Below, piece by piece: positions 38,304 through 48,700 of a stretch of 64,000 nt of DNA; within the stretch, counting starts at the first letter, position 1, and every line of letters begins with the position of its first letter. The position numbers and the translations under genes were made by a program. Under the pieces are notes generated by a model. The model was not told the DNA's origin. It saw only the letters and a list, made by a program, of their open reading frames with translations, and searched no databases. Origin of the DNA: Streptomyces antibioticus. GTDB lineage: Bacteria; Actinomycetota; Actinomycetes; Streptomycetales; Streptomycetaceae. The DNA is taken from assembly GCF_001514065.1 (NCBI RefSeq), contig NZ_KQ948424.1:903568-967567 (forward strand). The letters are read 5' to 3'.

Positions 38304-41290
38304 CCCACGGCCGCGACGCCGTCGCGCCACGTCGGCAGCAGCTCGTCGAGCAGCGCCTCGGTGCGCGGCGGCAGCCCGCGAGCGCCGCTGCGGGAGATGA
38401 GGTCCGCGGCGAGGGCCTGGAGACGGGCGGTGTCGCCGGTGGAGTGGGTGGCGCGGAGCAGCTCGTGCCACAGGCGCTCGTCGCCCGGCGCGGAGTTGAG
38501 GGCCGCGTTCAGCGCCTCGATGGCCTTCTCCGCGCGGTCCTTGACCAGGTGGAACTCGGAGAGCGCGAGGCCGATGTCCGCGACCAGCAGCGGGAGTTGG
38601 GCGTCGATGATCTCGTGGGTGAGCCAGCGGTAGCGGCCCTCGGGCCGGTCGGCGAGGAGCGGACCGCGCACCAGCACGAGCGCGTCGGTGAGCAGCCGGC
38701 CGCGCACCACCCGGCTGTCGACGCCGCGCCCCTGCGTGGCCTCGTGATAGAGCGAGCGCAGCACGTCGAGGTCGGAGACGACGGACTTGGCGAGCGTGAG
38801 CCGCCCGGTCGAGTCGGTGCGGAGCCGCGGGCTGCCGTCGGGGTCGGTGCCGAGCCAGGCGCGCAGCCGGTCGAGCAGGGCCTCGCGCACGTCGTCGGTG
38901 ACACCGCGCGGCCACAGCGCCGAGGACAGCACGCGCGGGTGGACGCCCTCGCGGTGCAGGAGGAGCAGGGCGAGCGCCTCGTGGAGGAGGGCGCTCCGGT
39001 CGCCGTCGGGGGTGTCGAGGCCGATGATCTCGTACGGCCCCACGAGTCGCGCGTAGACGGCCGGCCGCCCTTGCTCGCTGATGTCGACGAGGAACGGCGG
39101 TGCGGTGGCCGGTCCCTGCGGATCGCGCTCGGGGTCGGACTCGACGAACAGCTCGACGACCGCGCGCTGCAACGGCACGGGCAGCAGCTGGGCTTCGAGT
39201 TCGAGGCCGAGCAGCGGGGCGAGCAGCTTGCCCTCGCCGGTGACCTCCATCTCCCAGGCGGCGCCGGGCAGATCGCCGCTCTCGGTGCCGACGAGGTAGC
39301 CGATGCCGAGGCGGCTGGCGTCGGCGGCGAGTTCGGCGAGCTTCATCGCGTCGTCGGCGGCGGGCTCGGCGGCGAGGAGGACGAGGTGCGGGGCCCAACG
39401 GGTGTGCTGGGCGGGCCCGGTGCGCCCGGTGAGCACGGAGTCATGACCCGCGGCGCCGAGCGCCCCCCGCCGCTGCCGGGTCTCGGCGTCCATCGTCTCG
39501 ATGAGGTCGTCGATGGAGTCGAGATGGCGGAGCCGGTTCGGGGCGAGCGACGTGAGGTCCTCGCCGAAGCCGACGAGGGTGATGGTCATGCGGTCCGACC
39601 AGCCGTTGGTGGCGAGTTCGGCGGCGACGGAGGCGAAGACGGCGGCGCGGTCGTCCTCACTGCCGGAGAGGGAGACGAGGCCGGGCACGGATTCCAGGTT
39701 CAGGAGCAGCCGGGAGTCGTCCATGGTGCCGAGGCTGACGAGGCCCGGGTACGGGGCGGCGGCGTCGGTGTCCTCGTACCGCTCGGCGTCGGTGCGGGCG
39801 AGCATCCAGAACGTCTGGTCCTGCCCGAGCTGCCAGGGCGCGGGCGGGTTCCCGGAAGGCTGGGCGAGCTGGAGGTGCAGATCGCCGTTGCCGCTGAGCC
39901 AGGCCGCGTACGCGGTGGGCAGCGGGCGGGACTCGGCACCGAGGGACGCGGCGAGTCCGCGCAGGGAGCGGTCGAGCAGTCGTACGCCCTCGGGGTCGGC
40001 GCCCACGAGGAGGGCGTCCTGCGCGTCGGCGGCGTCCCCGGTCGGCGTGGGCGGCTCCATGCCGCGCCGCCCGCCGACGGCACCGAACGCCGACTGCCAC
40101 AGGGCCTGACGGCGACGCCGGCCGAGAGCGCCGAGGAGGCCGGCGGCGAGGAGGGGGGCGCCGACGAGGGCTTGGGGCAGGCCGAAGGAGAATTCTTCTG
40201 CGGCTGCGGTGGCGTGCCGCTCAGGCTGATGCTGGTGGCTGGGCTGCTGGTCGGGGGCGGGGCGCTGTTCGGGGAGGGAGACCTGGGAGGCGTCGCCGCT
40301 GCCCTGCTGGTGGCCTCCGCCTTGGGCGTGGTCACCGCCTTGGGCGTGGTCACCGGTCTTGCCGTAGTCGTGGAGCTGCTGCTGGGCGGCGGAGCCACCG
40401 GCGGCCTCCGGCATCTCCACGAGGTCCCCGCCGCGTGCGTCGCCCGGCATCTCCATGATCCAGCCGGGCCGGATGAGGCTGGCCTCGGACAGCTTGGAGC
40501 CGTCGGGCTGCACACGGTCCTTGTTGAGCTCGAAGATCTCCTTGTACCGGCGGCCGTCGCCGAGGTGACGCTCGGCGATCTCCCAGAGGGAGTCGTGGTG
40601 CCGGCCCTCCGGGGGCTGGATCCGGTAGTACTTCGTGTCGTCGGACTTGGCGGTGCTGCCGCCCTGGGCGTCCGCGTGGGCGGCGGCCTGGGAGGCCTGC
40701 TCGGCGAGGGCGGCGGCGGTGGAGGCCGCCTGCTCCTGCTGCTGGGCGAAGAGGCCGGGGGTCTGCTGGGCGGCGGCGACGGTACCGCGCTGGTTCCCGT
40801 CGAGACTGTGCTGCCCGATCTGCGACAGCCCCGGTGTGAGGCTGGCGGCGGTGGCGCCGACGAGGAGGAGCGCGGCGACGAGCTGCCGGGCGAGGATCTG
40901 ACTGGGCCCGGCACCCGGGACGCGCCCCGGTACCCCGACTCCGGAGACGGCGGCCTTTATCTCCACGAGCACACAGGCGGTGAACTGCGCCCAGGCGAGC
41001 CAGACGATGACGGTGAGGATGCGGAGGAAGGTGCCGGTGGTGATCGGCTGCTGCAACCACTCCACCTTCGGCATCCCGCTCGGCAACGGCCACCCGACCG
41101 TCACGGCGAGCGCGCCAGGGACTCCGACGACCAGGACGGCGAGCGCGACGAACGCGAAGAACGCCTTCACGAAGTCCCCGAACGTACGCCGCCGGATCCG
41201 CACGGGCTGCGGGGTGCGGTTGCGGGGCGTGGCCGGGGTGGTGGTGTTTCCCGTCGAGCTTGACGAGCTTGAGCTGCGGCGTCGTGCCAT
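38300..41290 (-). CDS. Large membrane protein with LysM and BTAD domains
   Basis: 996 residues. A Ser-rich start and basic stretch lead into three membrane helices (about 43-68, 86-110, 132-152). A Gln/Ala coiled region and a LysM domain (RIQPPEGRHHDSLWEIAERH to RPGWIMEMP, about 225-290) follow, then a Gly/His/Gln repeat tract, another helix (APLLAAGLLGAL), and a long region ending in an AfsR-type bacterial transcriptional activation domain with TPR-like repeats (ending GARGLPPRTEALLDELLP). There is no evident DNA-binding helix before the BTAD. Coupled to the prepilin peptidase gene. A role as a pilus-associated membrane sensor is conjecture. Confidence 0.75.
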   Translation of the reverse strand: MARRRSSSSSSSTGNTTTPATPRNRTPQPVRIRRRTFGDFVKAFFAFVALAVLVVGVPGALAVTVGWPLPSGMPKVEWLQQPITTGTFLRILTVIVWLAWAQFTACVLVEIKAAVSGVGVPGRVPGAGPSQILARQLVAALLLVGATAASLTPGLSQIGQHSLDGNQRGTVAAAQQTPGLFAQQQEQAASTAAALAEQASQAAAHADAQGGSTAKSDDTKYYRIQPPEGRHHDSLWEIAERHLGDGRRYKEIFELNKDRVQPDGSKLSEASLIRPGWIMEMPGDARGGDLVEMPEAAGGSAAQQQLHDYGKTGDHAQGGDHAQGGGHQQGSGDASQVSLPEQRPAPDQQPSHQHQPERHATAAAEEFSFGLPQALVGAPLLAAGLLGALGRRRRQALWQSAFGAVGGRRGMEPPTPTGDAADAQDALLVGADPEGVRLLDRSLRGLAASLGAESRPLPTAYAAWLSGNGDLHLQLAQPSGNPPAPWQLGQDQTFWMLARTDAERYEDTDAAAPYPGLVSLGTMDDSRLLLNLESVPGLVSLSGSEDDRAAVFASVAAELATNGWSDRMTITLVGFGEDLTSLAPNRLRHLDSIDDLIETMDAETRQRRGALGAAGHDSVLTGRTGPAQHTRWAPHLVLLAAEPAADDAMKLAELAADASRLGIGYLVGTESGDLPGAAWEMEVTGEGKLLAPLLGLELEAQLLPVPLQRAVVELFVESDPERDPQGPATAPPFLVDISEQGRPAVYARLVGPYEIIGLDTPDGDRSALLHEALALLLLHREGVHPRVLSSALWPRGVTDDVREALLDRLRAWLGTDPDGSPRLRTDSTGRLTLAKSVVSDLDVLRSLYHEATQGRGVDSRVVRGRLLTDALVLVRGPLLADRPEGRYRWLTHEIIDAQLPLLVADIGLALSEFHLVKDRAEKAIEALNAALNSAPGDERLWHELLRATHSTGDTARLQALAADLISRSGARGLPPRTEALLDELLPTWRDGVAAVG
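40319..40354. repeat. 18-bp tandem duplication in the LysM-BTAD gene
   Basis: GCCTTGGGCGTGGTCACC occurs twice without gap, encoding the repeated GDHAQG segment in the linker after the LysM domain. The number of copies may vary between strains. Confidence 0.8.
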
Positions 41291-41628
41291 GGCGGGTGTC
41301 CTGTGGTCGTGTGAGGAGGGGGTGGATACGAGGGAGTTACGAGGGAGTACGGAAGTGCACTGAGCGTACAGAGATCTTATGTACGGCGTCGAAGAGCGGG
41401 CAGGCCCTGTGGAAAACCCCGCTCGCGCTCCCCGCTCAGTTCCTCACGACCTGCCGGACAGGCCGGAGTTGCCCCGCTTTCACCCGCGAACCATGTGCAG
41501 GGTTCGCAACTGCCACGCGACACCCTCACGCTCCCCACACAATCCCCCGCAGCCCGGCAGGGGTTCATTACCCGCCCCTGATAGCTTCGTTGCCTATTGC
41601 ACACGCCGAACCTCGGGGGAGATCCATC
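41291..41628. other. 338-bp divergent intergenic region
   Basis: No gene seen. It contains an 11-bp tandem repeat TACGAGGGAGT at 41327-41337 and 41338-41348, and on the minus strand a TAAGAT element (41374-41379) that could be the -10 of the LysM-BTAD gene, giving a leader of about 75 bases. GGGGGAGA at 41615-41622 is the ribosome site of the lipoprotein gene on the plus strand. Confidence 0.4.
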
Positions 41629-42279
41629 GTGTCCCGCCGCACCCTGCCCGCCACCGCCGCCGCGTTCGCCATGACGGCGGCGCTTCTGCTCTCCGCGTGC
41701 GGTGGGGGTGACGACTCGTCGTCGGATGACATCAAGGGGGCGGGGTCGGGGTCGAGCAGTCCGTCGACGCCGGCTTCCGCGTCGCCGTCGCCCGGCGTCG
41801 AGCGCCCGAAGATCACCATCCCCAGCAGCTTCCAGCTCACCTTCGAAAACTGGTCGAGCGGCGACCCCGTCGAGCAGGCGGTGCTCGACGACGCCAAGGA
41901 AGAGGTCCGGGCCGGATACGCGGCGATCATCGCGAACGACCCTGACAGCGCGGCCGTCGCCTTCTACGACACGGAGGGCGTCGTCGGGCAGACCAGGCAG
42001 TGGATCAAGTCCTACACGGACAAGCACCTCACCGTCATCGGCAAGCTGCCCGCCTTCGCGCCCGAGGTCAGTGTGGCCAAGACCGGCAGAGGAGCGTCAC
42101 TCAGTTACTGCACGGACGAGAGCGCCGCACAGACCAGGAACCTCAAGACCGGCAAGGTCGAGGGGAATCCGGCGGGCACGAACCCCTACGTCTCCTACAC
42201 GGTCTCCCTGGCGAAGAACGCCCAGGGCATCTGGCAGAACGCTTCCGTGCACTCCGAGCGAGGCGGGTGCTCCAAGTGA
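41629..42279 (+). CDS. Lipoprotein of unknown function
   Basis: 216 residues from a GTG start with GGGGGAGA 6 bases upstream. The signal ends in lipobox LLSAC. After a Ser/Pro linker comes a compact domain (LTFENWSSGDPVEQAVLDDA, then AAIIANDPDSAAVAFYD) resembling small NTF2-like folds of actinomycete lipoproteins. Overlaps the next gene by 4 bp. Confidence 0.75.
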   Translation: MSRRTLPATAAAFAMTAALLLSACGGGDDSSSDDIKGAGSGSSSPSTPASASPSPGVERPKITIPSSFQLTFENWSSGDPVEQAVLDDAKEEVRAGYAAIIANDPDSAAVAFYDTEGVVGQTRQWIKSYTDKHLTVIGKLPAFAPEVSVAKTGRGASLSYCTDESAAQTRNLKTGKVEGNPAGTNPYVSYTVSLAKNAQGIWQNASVHSERGGCSK

Positions 42280-43331
42280 GCCCGCGCTACCCGCTCACAC
42301 CCTTGATCGCCGGATCACTCGCTGCGGCCCTATGGGGCTCGCCGCCCGCAGAAGCGATCGGCGGAGCAGGCACCGACACGCGAGGCCAGGCCGACGGCAC
42401 CGAACTGGCCGCCTCCGCCTCGTACTCCAGGATCAGGGTCACCCAGAAGAGCGGTCCGACCGGCGGGAGGCAGGGCACCCTGTCGTCCACGGACGTGAAC
42501 GGGGAGCCTCCGCCCTGCTGGTACGAACCCCTCTTCACGCCGGAGCAGTTGAAGAACTTCGCCGAGACCGACGGCAGTGGCCAGGTCAGCATCCGGCAGG
42601 GGTGGATCGGACCGAGCCTGTGGACGGACCACTTCAAGGACGAGAAGGACGCCGTCAACTACTTCGGCGCTCCGGCGACCGTGACGGGCTACAAGGACTA
42701 CAACATCGGCAAGAAGGGCTACTTCTGGCACGGCGTCGCCCCGGACGTCGCCGGCATCGACGACACATCGCTCTGCAACCGCCTCATGTTCTGGCAGAAC
42801 GCCGGCGAGATCCCCGACGACCCGAACGCCCCCACGCCGGAGACCCTCGCCGACTACGCCTACGACAAGGTGAAGGTCCCCGAGACGAAGATCGAGCTGA
42901 AACCGACCACCAAGTCCACGGTGAACCTGCCGACCTGGATCTGGCTGGACAAGGGCACCTTCCAGGAGGTCAAGGTCCGCGCCGAGCTCCCCGACACGGG
43001 CCTGTGGGCGGAGACGACGGCCAAGCCGGTCGCGCTGCATCTGAACCCCGGCACGGAGAACGCGCAGACCTTCCCCGCCTCCGGCGACTGCGAGATCAAC
43101 GCGGACGGCTCGATCGGCACCCCGTACTCCACGGGCGACGCCGACAAGAACCCGCCCTGCGGCATCCGTTACCTGAAGGCCACGAACGGCACGCCGTACC
43201 GCCTCTCCGCGTCCGTGACCTGGCAGATCACGTGGGAGGGCTCGGGCGGCACCGGCGGCGACCTCCCCGACGGCACGTTCGAGACGACGCAGGACATGAA
43301 CGTCCAGGAGATTCAGGCGATCAACCGCTGA
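42276..43331 (+). CDS. Secreted protein of unknown function
   Basis: 351 residues. GTG start overlapping the lipoprotein stop (GTGA). A signal peptide (PLTPLIAGSLAAALWGSPPA) is predicted. The mature protein is beta-rich with GEPPPCWYEPLF, CNRLMFWQNAG and paired cysteines (CEINADG, PPCGIRY), and a likely immunoglobulin-like region around VNLPTWIWLDKG and VTWQITWEGSGG. I do not recognise the family. Confidence 0.72.
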   Translation: MSPRYPLTPLIAGSLAAALWGSPPAEAIGGAGTDTRGQADGTELAASASYSRIRVTQKSGPTGGRQGTLSSTDVNGEPPPCWYEPLFTPEQLKNFAETDGSGQVSIRQGWIGPSLWTDHFKDEKDAVNYFGAPATVTGYKDYNIGKKGYFWHGVAPDVAGIDDTSLCNRLMFWQNAGEIPDDPNAPTPETLADYAYDKVKVPETKIELKPTTKSTVNLPTWIWLDKGTFQEVKVRAELPDTGLWAETTAKPVALHLNPGTENAQTFPASGDCEINADGSIGTPYSTGDADKNPPCGIRYLKATNGTPYRLSASVTWQITWEGSGGTGGDLPDGTFETTQDMNVQEIQAINR

Positions 43332-43380
43332 CCTGGAAGAAACCGACTGTGCCCCGCCCGCTGAGGAGAAAAGAACCCCG

Positions 43381-44403
43381 ATGACGCCCCCGTCCCGCAC
43401 CCGCCGCCTGATCAAACCCGCGCTCGGCATGGTCACTGCGGTCACCCTGGCCGCCCTCACCGCATGCGACGGCGGCTCGGACGCCGACGGCGCGAACGGT
43501 GACGCGTCCGCGAGCGCCGCCGCGCCTCAGGGCGTGCTGACCGCGAAGGCCGCCGCCGCGGTGGTCGACAACTACGAGAAGGTCAACAACAAGGCGAACG
43601 CGGCGTTGGACAAGGACCTCCTGGGCACCGTCGAGGCCGGGCAGCTCTACGCCATGGACAAGGCGACGTACACCCTCGTACCGACCTTCTCGGAGAAGGA
43701 CCAGAAGGCCCACCGCTCGCCTTTCACCTACCAGGACCGGCAGTACGTGATCCCGGCGAAGGGCACGGCCACCTGGTTCGCCGTCCAGGCCAAGTCCAGC
43801 GACGCCGGCCACAACTCGTTGGTCATGGTCTTCGACAAGGTGGACGGCGCCTACAAGTTGGTGCTGACCGTGTGGGCCGAGGAGGGAGAAGCGATTCCGA
43901 AGCTCGCGGTCGACAAGAACGGTCTCGCCGAAGCGGTGGACCCCGACGCGAAGGTCGGCAAATTCGCCCCGTCCGACGTCGGCGCCGCCTACGAGGACCT
44001 TCTCGAGACGGGAGGCGCGAAGGCGGGCAGCAACCTCGCCGCCACGGCACCGGTGAAGGAGGCCGAGAAGACGTACAAGGACAGCAGCACCAACGGCACG
44101 GCGGACGGCATCGCGACCAAGAAGTTCTTCGCCAAGACCCCGGCCGACCCGAGCGTGTACGCGCTGCGGACCGCTGACGGTGGGGTCCTCGCCCTCTTCC
44201 CGCTCGCGCACACCCAGGAAATCCTGGTGAAGGAGGCCTACCGCTCCAGCCGGTCACTCGTGCCCAGCGAGGAGCAGTCCGCGCTCGGCGCCGTCAGGGG
44301 CGACCTGATCACCGACCGGTTCGAGGGGAAGGGGATGGCACAGCTGACACCAAAGGCCGCGCGGATCACGGCTCTTGGCTGGCGGCATGTCGATTCCCGG
44401 TGA
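43381..44403 (+). CDS. Lipoprotein of unknown function
   Basis: 340 residues with a lipobox LTAC after MTPPSRTRRLIKPALGMVTA. The mature part begins with an Ala/Ser linker, then helices around AAAVVDNYEKVNNKANAALD and a repeated alpha/beta pattern. GAGGAG precedes the ATG. Third gene of an exported-protein operon; the three probably act together outside the membrane, but nothing shows how. Confidence 0.72.
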   Translation: MTPPSRTRRLIKPALGMVTAVTLAALTACDGGSDADGANGDASASAAAPQGVLTAKAAAAVVDNYEKVNNKANAALDKDLLGTVEAGQLYAMDKATYTLVPTFSEKDQKAHRSPFTYQDRQYVIPAKGTATWFAVQAKSSDAGHNSLVMVFDKVDGAYKLVLTVWAEEGEAIPKLAVDKNGLAEAVDPDAKVGKFAPSDVGAAYEDLLETGGAKAGSNLAATAPVKEAEKTYKDSSTNGTADGIATKKFFAKTPADPSVYALRTADGGVLALFPLAHTQEILVKEAYRSSRSLVPSEEQSALGAVRGDLITDRFEGKGMAQLTPKAARITALGWRHVDSR

Positions 44404-44862
44404 AGGGGGTGGGTGGGTACGACGGCGGCGCATCTCGTCCGTCACCGACAGAGAACGAGCTGGAGCATCACGCCCGCTACCGCTGGGACGTGGACTTCCT
44501 GCACGTCCCGGGCCTGTTGGAGACGCGGGACTACGCACGGGCGCTCTTCCCCTACGTCAATCCGGAGCACCCCGCGACCGAGCTGGACCGCTGGGTGGAG
44601 CACCGCATGCGGCGCAAGGTCATCATCGAGCGCCCCGACCCGATCCCCTACCGGGCCGTGCTGCACGAAGCGGCGCTCCGCATCCGCGTCGGCGACCGCA
44701 CCGCCACGCGGGCTCAGCTCACCCGCATCATCGAACTCTCCGAGACCGACCACGTCACCGTACGCGTCATCCCCTTCGACCTGGATGGTTTCGGCGGAGC
44801 CGGAAGCGACATGGTGTACGCGGGAGGCCCCGTGCCCGCACTGGACACGGTGGTGCGGGACG
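44404..44862 (+). pseudogene. Remnant of an XRE-family regulator, DUF5753 part only
   Basis: The frame encodes the DUF5753 ligand-type domain: FLHVPGLLETRDYARALFPY, VEHRMRRKVIIERPDP, RAVLHEAALRIRVG and VTVRVIPFD. The helix-turn-helix half expected upstream is gone, replaced by the end of the lipoprotein gene, and the C-terminal 60 residues after VPALDTVVRDGP are missing. Beyond that point the frame is unrelated. Confidence 0.75.
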
Positions 44863-44865
44863 GCC

Positions 44866-45024
44866 CCAACGGCCGGCGGAGGCGAGGGCAACGCCTGTGT
44901 GGAAATCAGCGACCGCCACACCCACATAGCCATCCGCGACTCCAAGGCCCCGACCCGGGCCGCCCTCACCTCCCCGACCGCCACCTTCGCCGCTCTCCTC
45001 CAGGCCGTCAAAGCCCAACGGTGA
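44866..45024 (+). pseudogene. Remnant of a DUF397 gene joined out of frame
   Basis: One base frame apart from the DUF5753 remnant, the sequence encodes GGGEGNACVEISDRHTHIAI and RDSKAPTRAALTSPTATFAA, the typical core and end of DUF397 proteins, which are normally encoded right after XRE-DUF5753 regulators. Its N-terminus (WxKSSYS motif) is missing. A deletion seems to have joined the two genes. Confidence 0.75.
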
Positions 45025-45030
45025 CCTTTC

Positions 45031-45675
45031 TCAATCAGCCGCCAGCAGCTCTTCCAGCCACTGATCGTAAGCTCGGAAACCCGCTTTGCCGTATTCCGGC
45101 GCATCCGAGTCCGGACGGAGAATGTCGGGCAAGTGGGAGACCCGCCACATTCTGAAAATGTCCGTCGGCATGGTTCTGCTCGACGGGCCGGCCAAATCGG
45201 AAGCGATTCCGAGTACCTCAGCAATCTGAGCCGCCCCTTGTCGGGCCTCCGTTCCGGCCGAGATGGCGGCTGTGATCAGTGCCTGCAAGAAGTACGTCAG
45301 TTGCAGGTCCGCCGCCATGCGGCACATGCGCCTCACCACAGCGGGCTCTTCGAGGCGTTCAAGGGGCTGTGGAACTCCCGTGACGCCGGCGGACCACAGC
45401 AGCAGGAACGCCGCGGGCACGTCGTGATCACGGAATCGGCCCAGCTCGTCGACGATCGCCATGGCCGCGTCGCCGAACCGGCAGACCGAACGGATGCCAT
45501 CGAGCAGTCGTTCCACATCGGGCTGACGGCGCGCCAGGAAGTCGCCCACCGAGACCTTGGAGAGCTCCCAGGTGCCGGTGGAGTTGACCGCGCCGACCTC
45601 CACCACACCTCCCAACGGCCCGAAGACCGCTCGCGCGAGCCTGTCTTCCGGGATGGGAGTGATCTGCTCGGACAT
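45031..45675 (-). CDS. Hypothetical protein, candidate immunity protein for the Rhs toxin
   Basis: 214 residues, no signal peptide, mostly helical (DVERLLDGIRSVCRFGDAAM, QLTYFLQALITAAISAGTEA). No family recognised. Its start lies 42 bp after the stop of the Rhs toxin gene on the same strand, the usual position of a cognate immunity gene. ATG at 45675 chosen for the GAGG about ten bases upstream; a GTG five codons earlier is possible. Confidence 0.65.
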   Translation of the reverse strand: MSEQITPIPEDRLARAVFGPLGGVVEVGAVNSTGTWELSKVSVGDFLARRQPDVERLLDGIRSVCRFGDAAMAIVDELGRFRDHDVPAAFLLLWSAGVTGVPQPLERLEEPAVVRRMCRMAADLQLTYFLQALITAAISAGTEARQGAAQIAEVLGIASDLAGPSSRTMPTDIFRMWRVSHLPDILRPDSDAPEYGKAGFRAYDQWLEELLAAD

Positions 45676-45716
45676 GTCGATCCGCCTCACAACTTCGAAC
45701 TTTCGAACTATGGAAA

Positions 45717-48700
45717 CTAGAACTGGCCCATCATGTGCTGGATGATCGCATCTCGCTGCGGCAGGGCTCTGGGCGACCCGGCATTCAGAATGTCCACGCC
45801 CTCCTCGGTGTCCACGAAATACTCCGGCTGCCGTCCGGCCGGTCCGCTGTGCTCCCGCAATACCGAGTCCGCGAATGACCTGGGCACTTCCGTGCGCACC
45901 ACCACGCCCTCGGGTCCGGCGTACTGTGTGGCAGCCCTATTGAAATCGTCCGTCAGGTAGACACCGGCGTCCGGAGTGTATTCGCGCTGGAGGTCGTTGG
46001 AACGCCCCAGCGAAAATTCGTCCCCGCTCCAGTTACGCGATCCGTGATAGAGCGTCACCATGTCCTCGTCGCAGGACATGAGGCCGAAGGGGTCGATCTG
46101 CCGCCACGGGTTGGTCACGTACCCGTACGGGTTCGGAGCGGGACTCAGGCCGAGCGGGTCGAGCGTGGTGTAACGGGCAGTCTCGGGGTCGTAGTGCCGC
46201 TGATAGTTGTAGTGCAGGGCCGATTCCAGGTCGTGGTACTGACCGGGGAACCTCAGCGGCGTGTACGTACTGCTCTGCTTGGGCCAGGCCGTGGCCCCCC
46301 ACACAGTGCGCCGGGCCCGCCAGGCCACGTCGCCCTGTGGGTCGACCAGTTCGGTGGGCGTTCCGATCAGGTCGGTGACTACCGCGAAGAACCTGGAGTC
46401 GATCTCCTCCTGCGTCGCGGAGTCGATCAGCCGCTCGGTCTGGGTGATCGGCCGCAGCCCGTCGTACTCCCAGGTGAGGGTGACCGGATGCGGCATTTCA
46501 GGGCCGATGGTGGTCTGCTCGGTAAGGGTCGGGCCGTCCCAGGTGAAGTCGGTCCTCTCCACGATGGTGCAACCGTCGTCGGCAAGGCGTTCCTTCGCGA
46601 TACGACGACCGAGGGGATCGTAGACGTAGCGCCACACCGTGCCGTCCGGCGTGACCACTGACATCAGCCGGTCTTCCGCGTCCCACGTGTAACGCCATAC
46701 GTCGGGCTTGCGGGACAGCCTCGTCCTGCGCCGCTCGACCACGCGCCCGGCCGAGTCGTACGTGTAGCGCACGGCCCCCGCGTGATCCAGCCGCATGCCG
46801 GAGTACGAGCGTTCCCCCGCGGCCTCTTCGACGCCCCGGTAGCCCGACCAAGACGCCGACGAAATCTGCCCGGCCGAGTCGTATGTGTAACTCTCCGAGC
46901 GGCCCTCGGCTTCGACTCCGCGAATGCGTCCCATCGCGTCGACGTCCAGGTCCACCAGGCCGTCGAAGGCGTCCTGAAGTCGGACGAGATGGCGATGTGG
47001 GCCGTACTCGTAGGTGCGGCTCTGCACCGGCCTGCCCGCCGCCGTCCAGTGCTGGCCCACGGGCCGCCCTGCCGAGTCCCAGACCTGGTCGAAACGCAGG
47101 ACGTCGTCGATCAAACGCGCCGTCTCCTGCCCGGACGGGTCATGGTCGAAGTCGATGGTGTGGCCGAAAGTGCTCAGGCGCCCGGTACGGCCGAGGGCGT
47201 CACGGTCGTACGTGGCCCGCACCCCGGTCGGCGTGACCCGCTCCGTCCGGCGGCCCGTCGCATCGTACGCCGATGCCATTCGGCGTCCGTTCACGTGCTC
47301 GCCGACGGTCCGTCCGAGGCTGTCCCGCTCCAGACGGAGGTCGCAGTCGGGGCTCTCGGCGCGGATCAGCCGACCCATGGCGTCGTACGCGTACCTGGTG
47401 GTCTCGTCGCCGGTCGTCCTGGCGAGGAGCCGTCCCATGCTGTCGTACGCGTAACCGACGCTCTGCCCGGCTTGGTTGACCTTACGCTCGAGTCGGCCGG
47501 CGCGGTCGCGTTCGTACACCGTGCGCCGCTCGTCGAAATCCGTCTCGGCGACGAGGCGTCCGGCGGCGTCATAGGCGTACTGCCAGTTCAACCCAAGCGG
47601 GTTGGTCACCTGGGTCAGGCGCAATGATGTGTCGTAGGCGAACTCGTACCGGGCTCCGTCGGGTCCTGTCTGTGCCGTCAGGAGGTCGAAGGGCCCGTAC
47701 TCGAAGGTCGTCCGCGCGCCTCCCGAGGCGCTATGGGACGTGCAGTTGCCCTCACCGTCGTAGGTCCAGGTCTCCTGCGAGCCGTCTGGCGCGACGATGC
47801 GGGACACCCGGCCATCGACGGCCCACAGCAGGCTGGTGGTATTGCCCAGCGGATCGGTGACCCTGCTGAGCCTGCCGAACGGATCGTAGGCGCGGGTCGC
47901 CTGGTCGCCCAGCGCGCTGACCGTCCTGGTCCGCAGGCCCGCAGGGTTGCACTCGACGCGTGTGGTGGCACCAAGGGAATCGGTGACGGAGACGACGGCG
48001 CCGCGCTCGTCGTAGCCGAACCGGGTCAGGGCGCCGTCCGGAGCGGTCGTCGACACCCGGTTACCGCGCTCGTCGTAGCAGTGCTCCCAGACCCCGCCGT
48101 CCGGTTGGACGATGCGGGTCGGCAGGCAGAGCGCGTTGTACTCCACCGTGGCGACATCACCGTCGGGCAGCGAGACGCGAACCGGCCTGCCGAGGTCGTC
48201 GTTTTCGTAGCAGGTGGTGTTGCCGAGCGGATCGGTGCGCGAGAGGAGGTGATGATGTTCGTCGTACACGCTGCGTGCGACGCCCCCGAGGGGGTCGATC
48301 GTGGCGACGACCTGGCTGTGGTCGTTGACAACGAATCGGGTGACCGCGCCGTCGGCGGCGGTGTAGGCGGTGATACGGGAGTCGGACCGGACCGGATCGG
48401 ATCCCTCGTAGACGAAGGTGCCGCCGAGGTAGCCGTGTTCACCGGTCTGGGAGACGCATCGGTTCTGATCGTCGTAGGTGTACGTGTAGCGGACGCCGTT
48501 GCGATCGGTCCACGAGGTGAGGCGCAGTCGCTCGTCGTACGCGAACTTCAGAGGCAGACCGGAGGAGTTGACGACCTCACTGAGGTTGCCTTCGATGTAT
48601 CCGTAGCGCCTGATCGAGACGTCGGAGCCGTCGTCCGCAGCGCCCGCCAGTTTCAGCTCGGTGACGAGGCCGTCCTCCGTGGCGACGGTGAGGACGTAGC

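Noticed and set aside
40200-40420. CRISPR-like array in the repeated Gly/His tract
   Set aside because: The repeats are in-frame 18-bp coding duplications without spacers.
44404-45024. Insertion sequence or transposase as cause of the regulator scar
   Set aside because: No transposase frame, terminal inverted repeats or target duplication could be seen around the junction.
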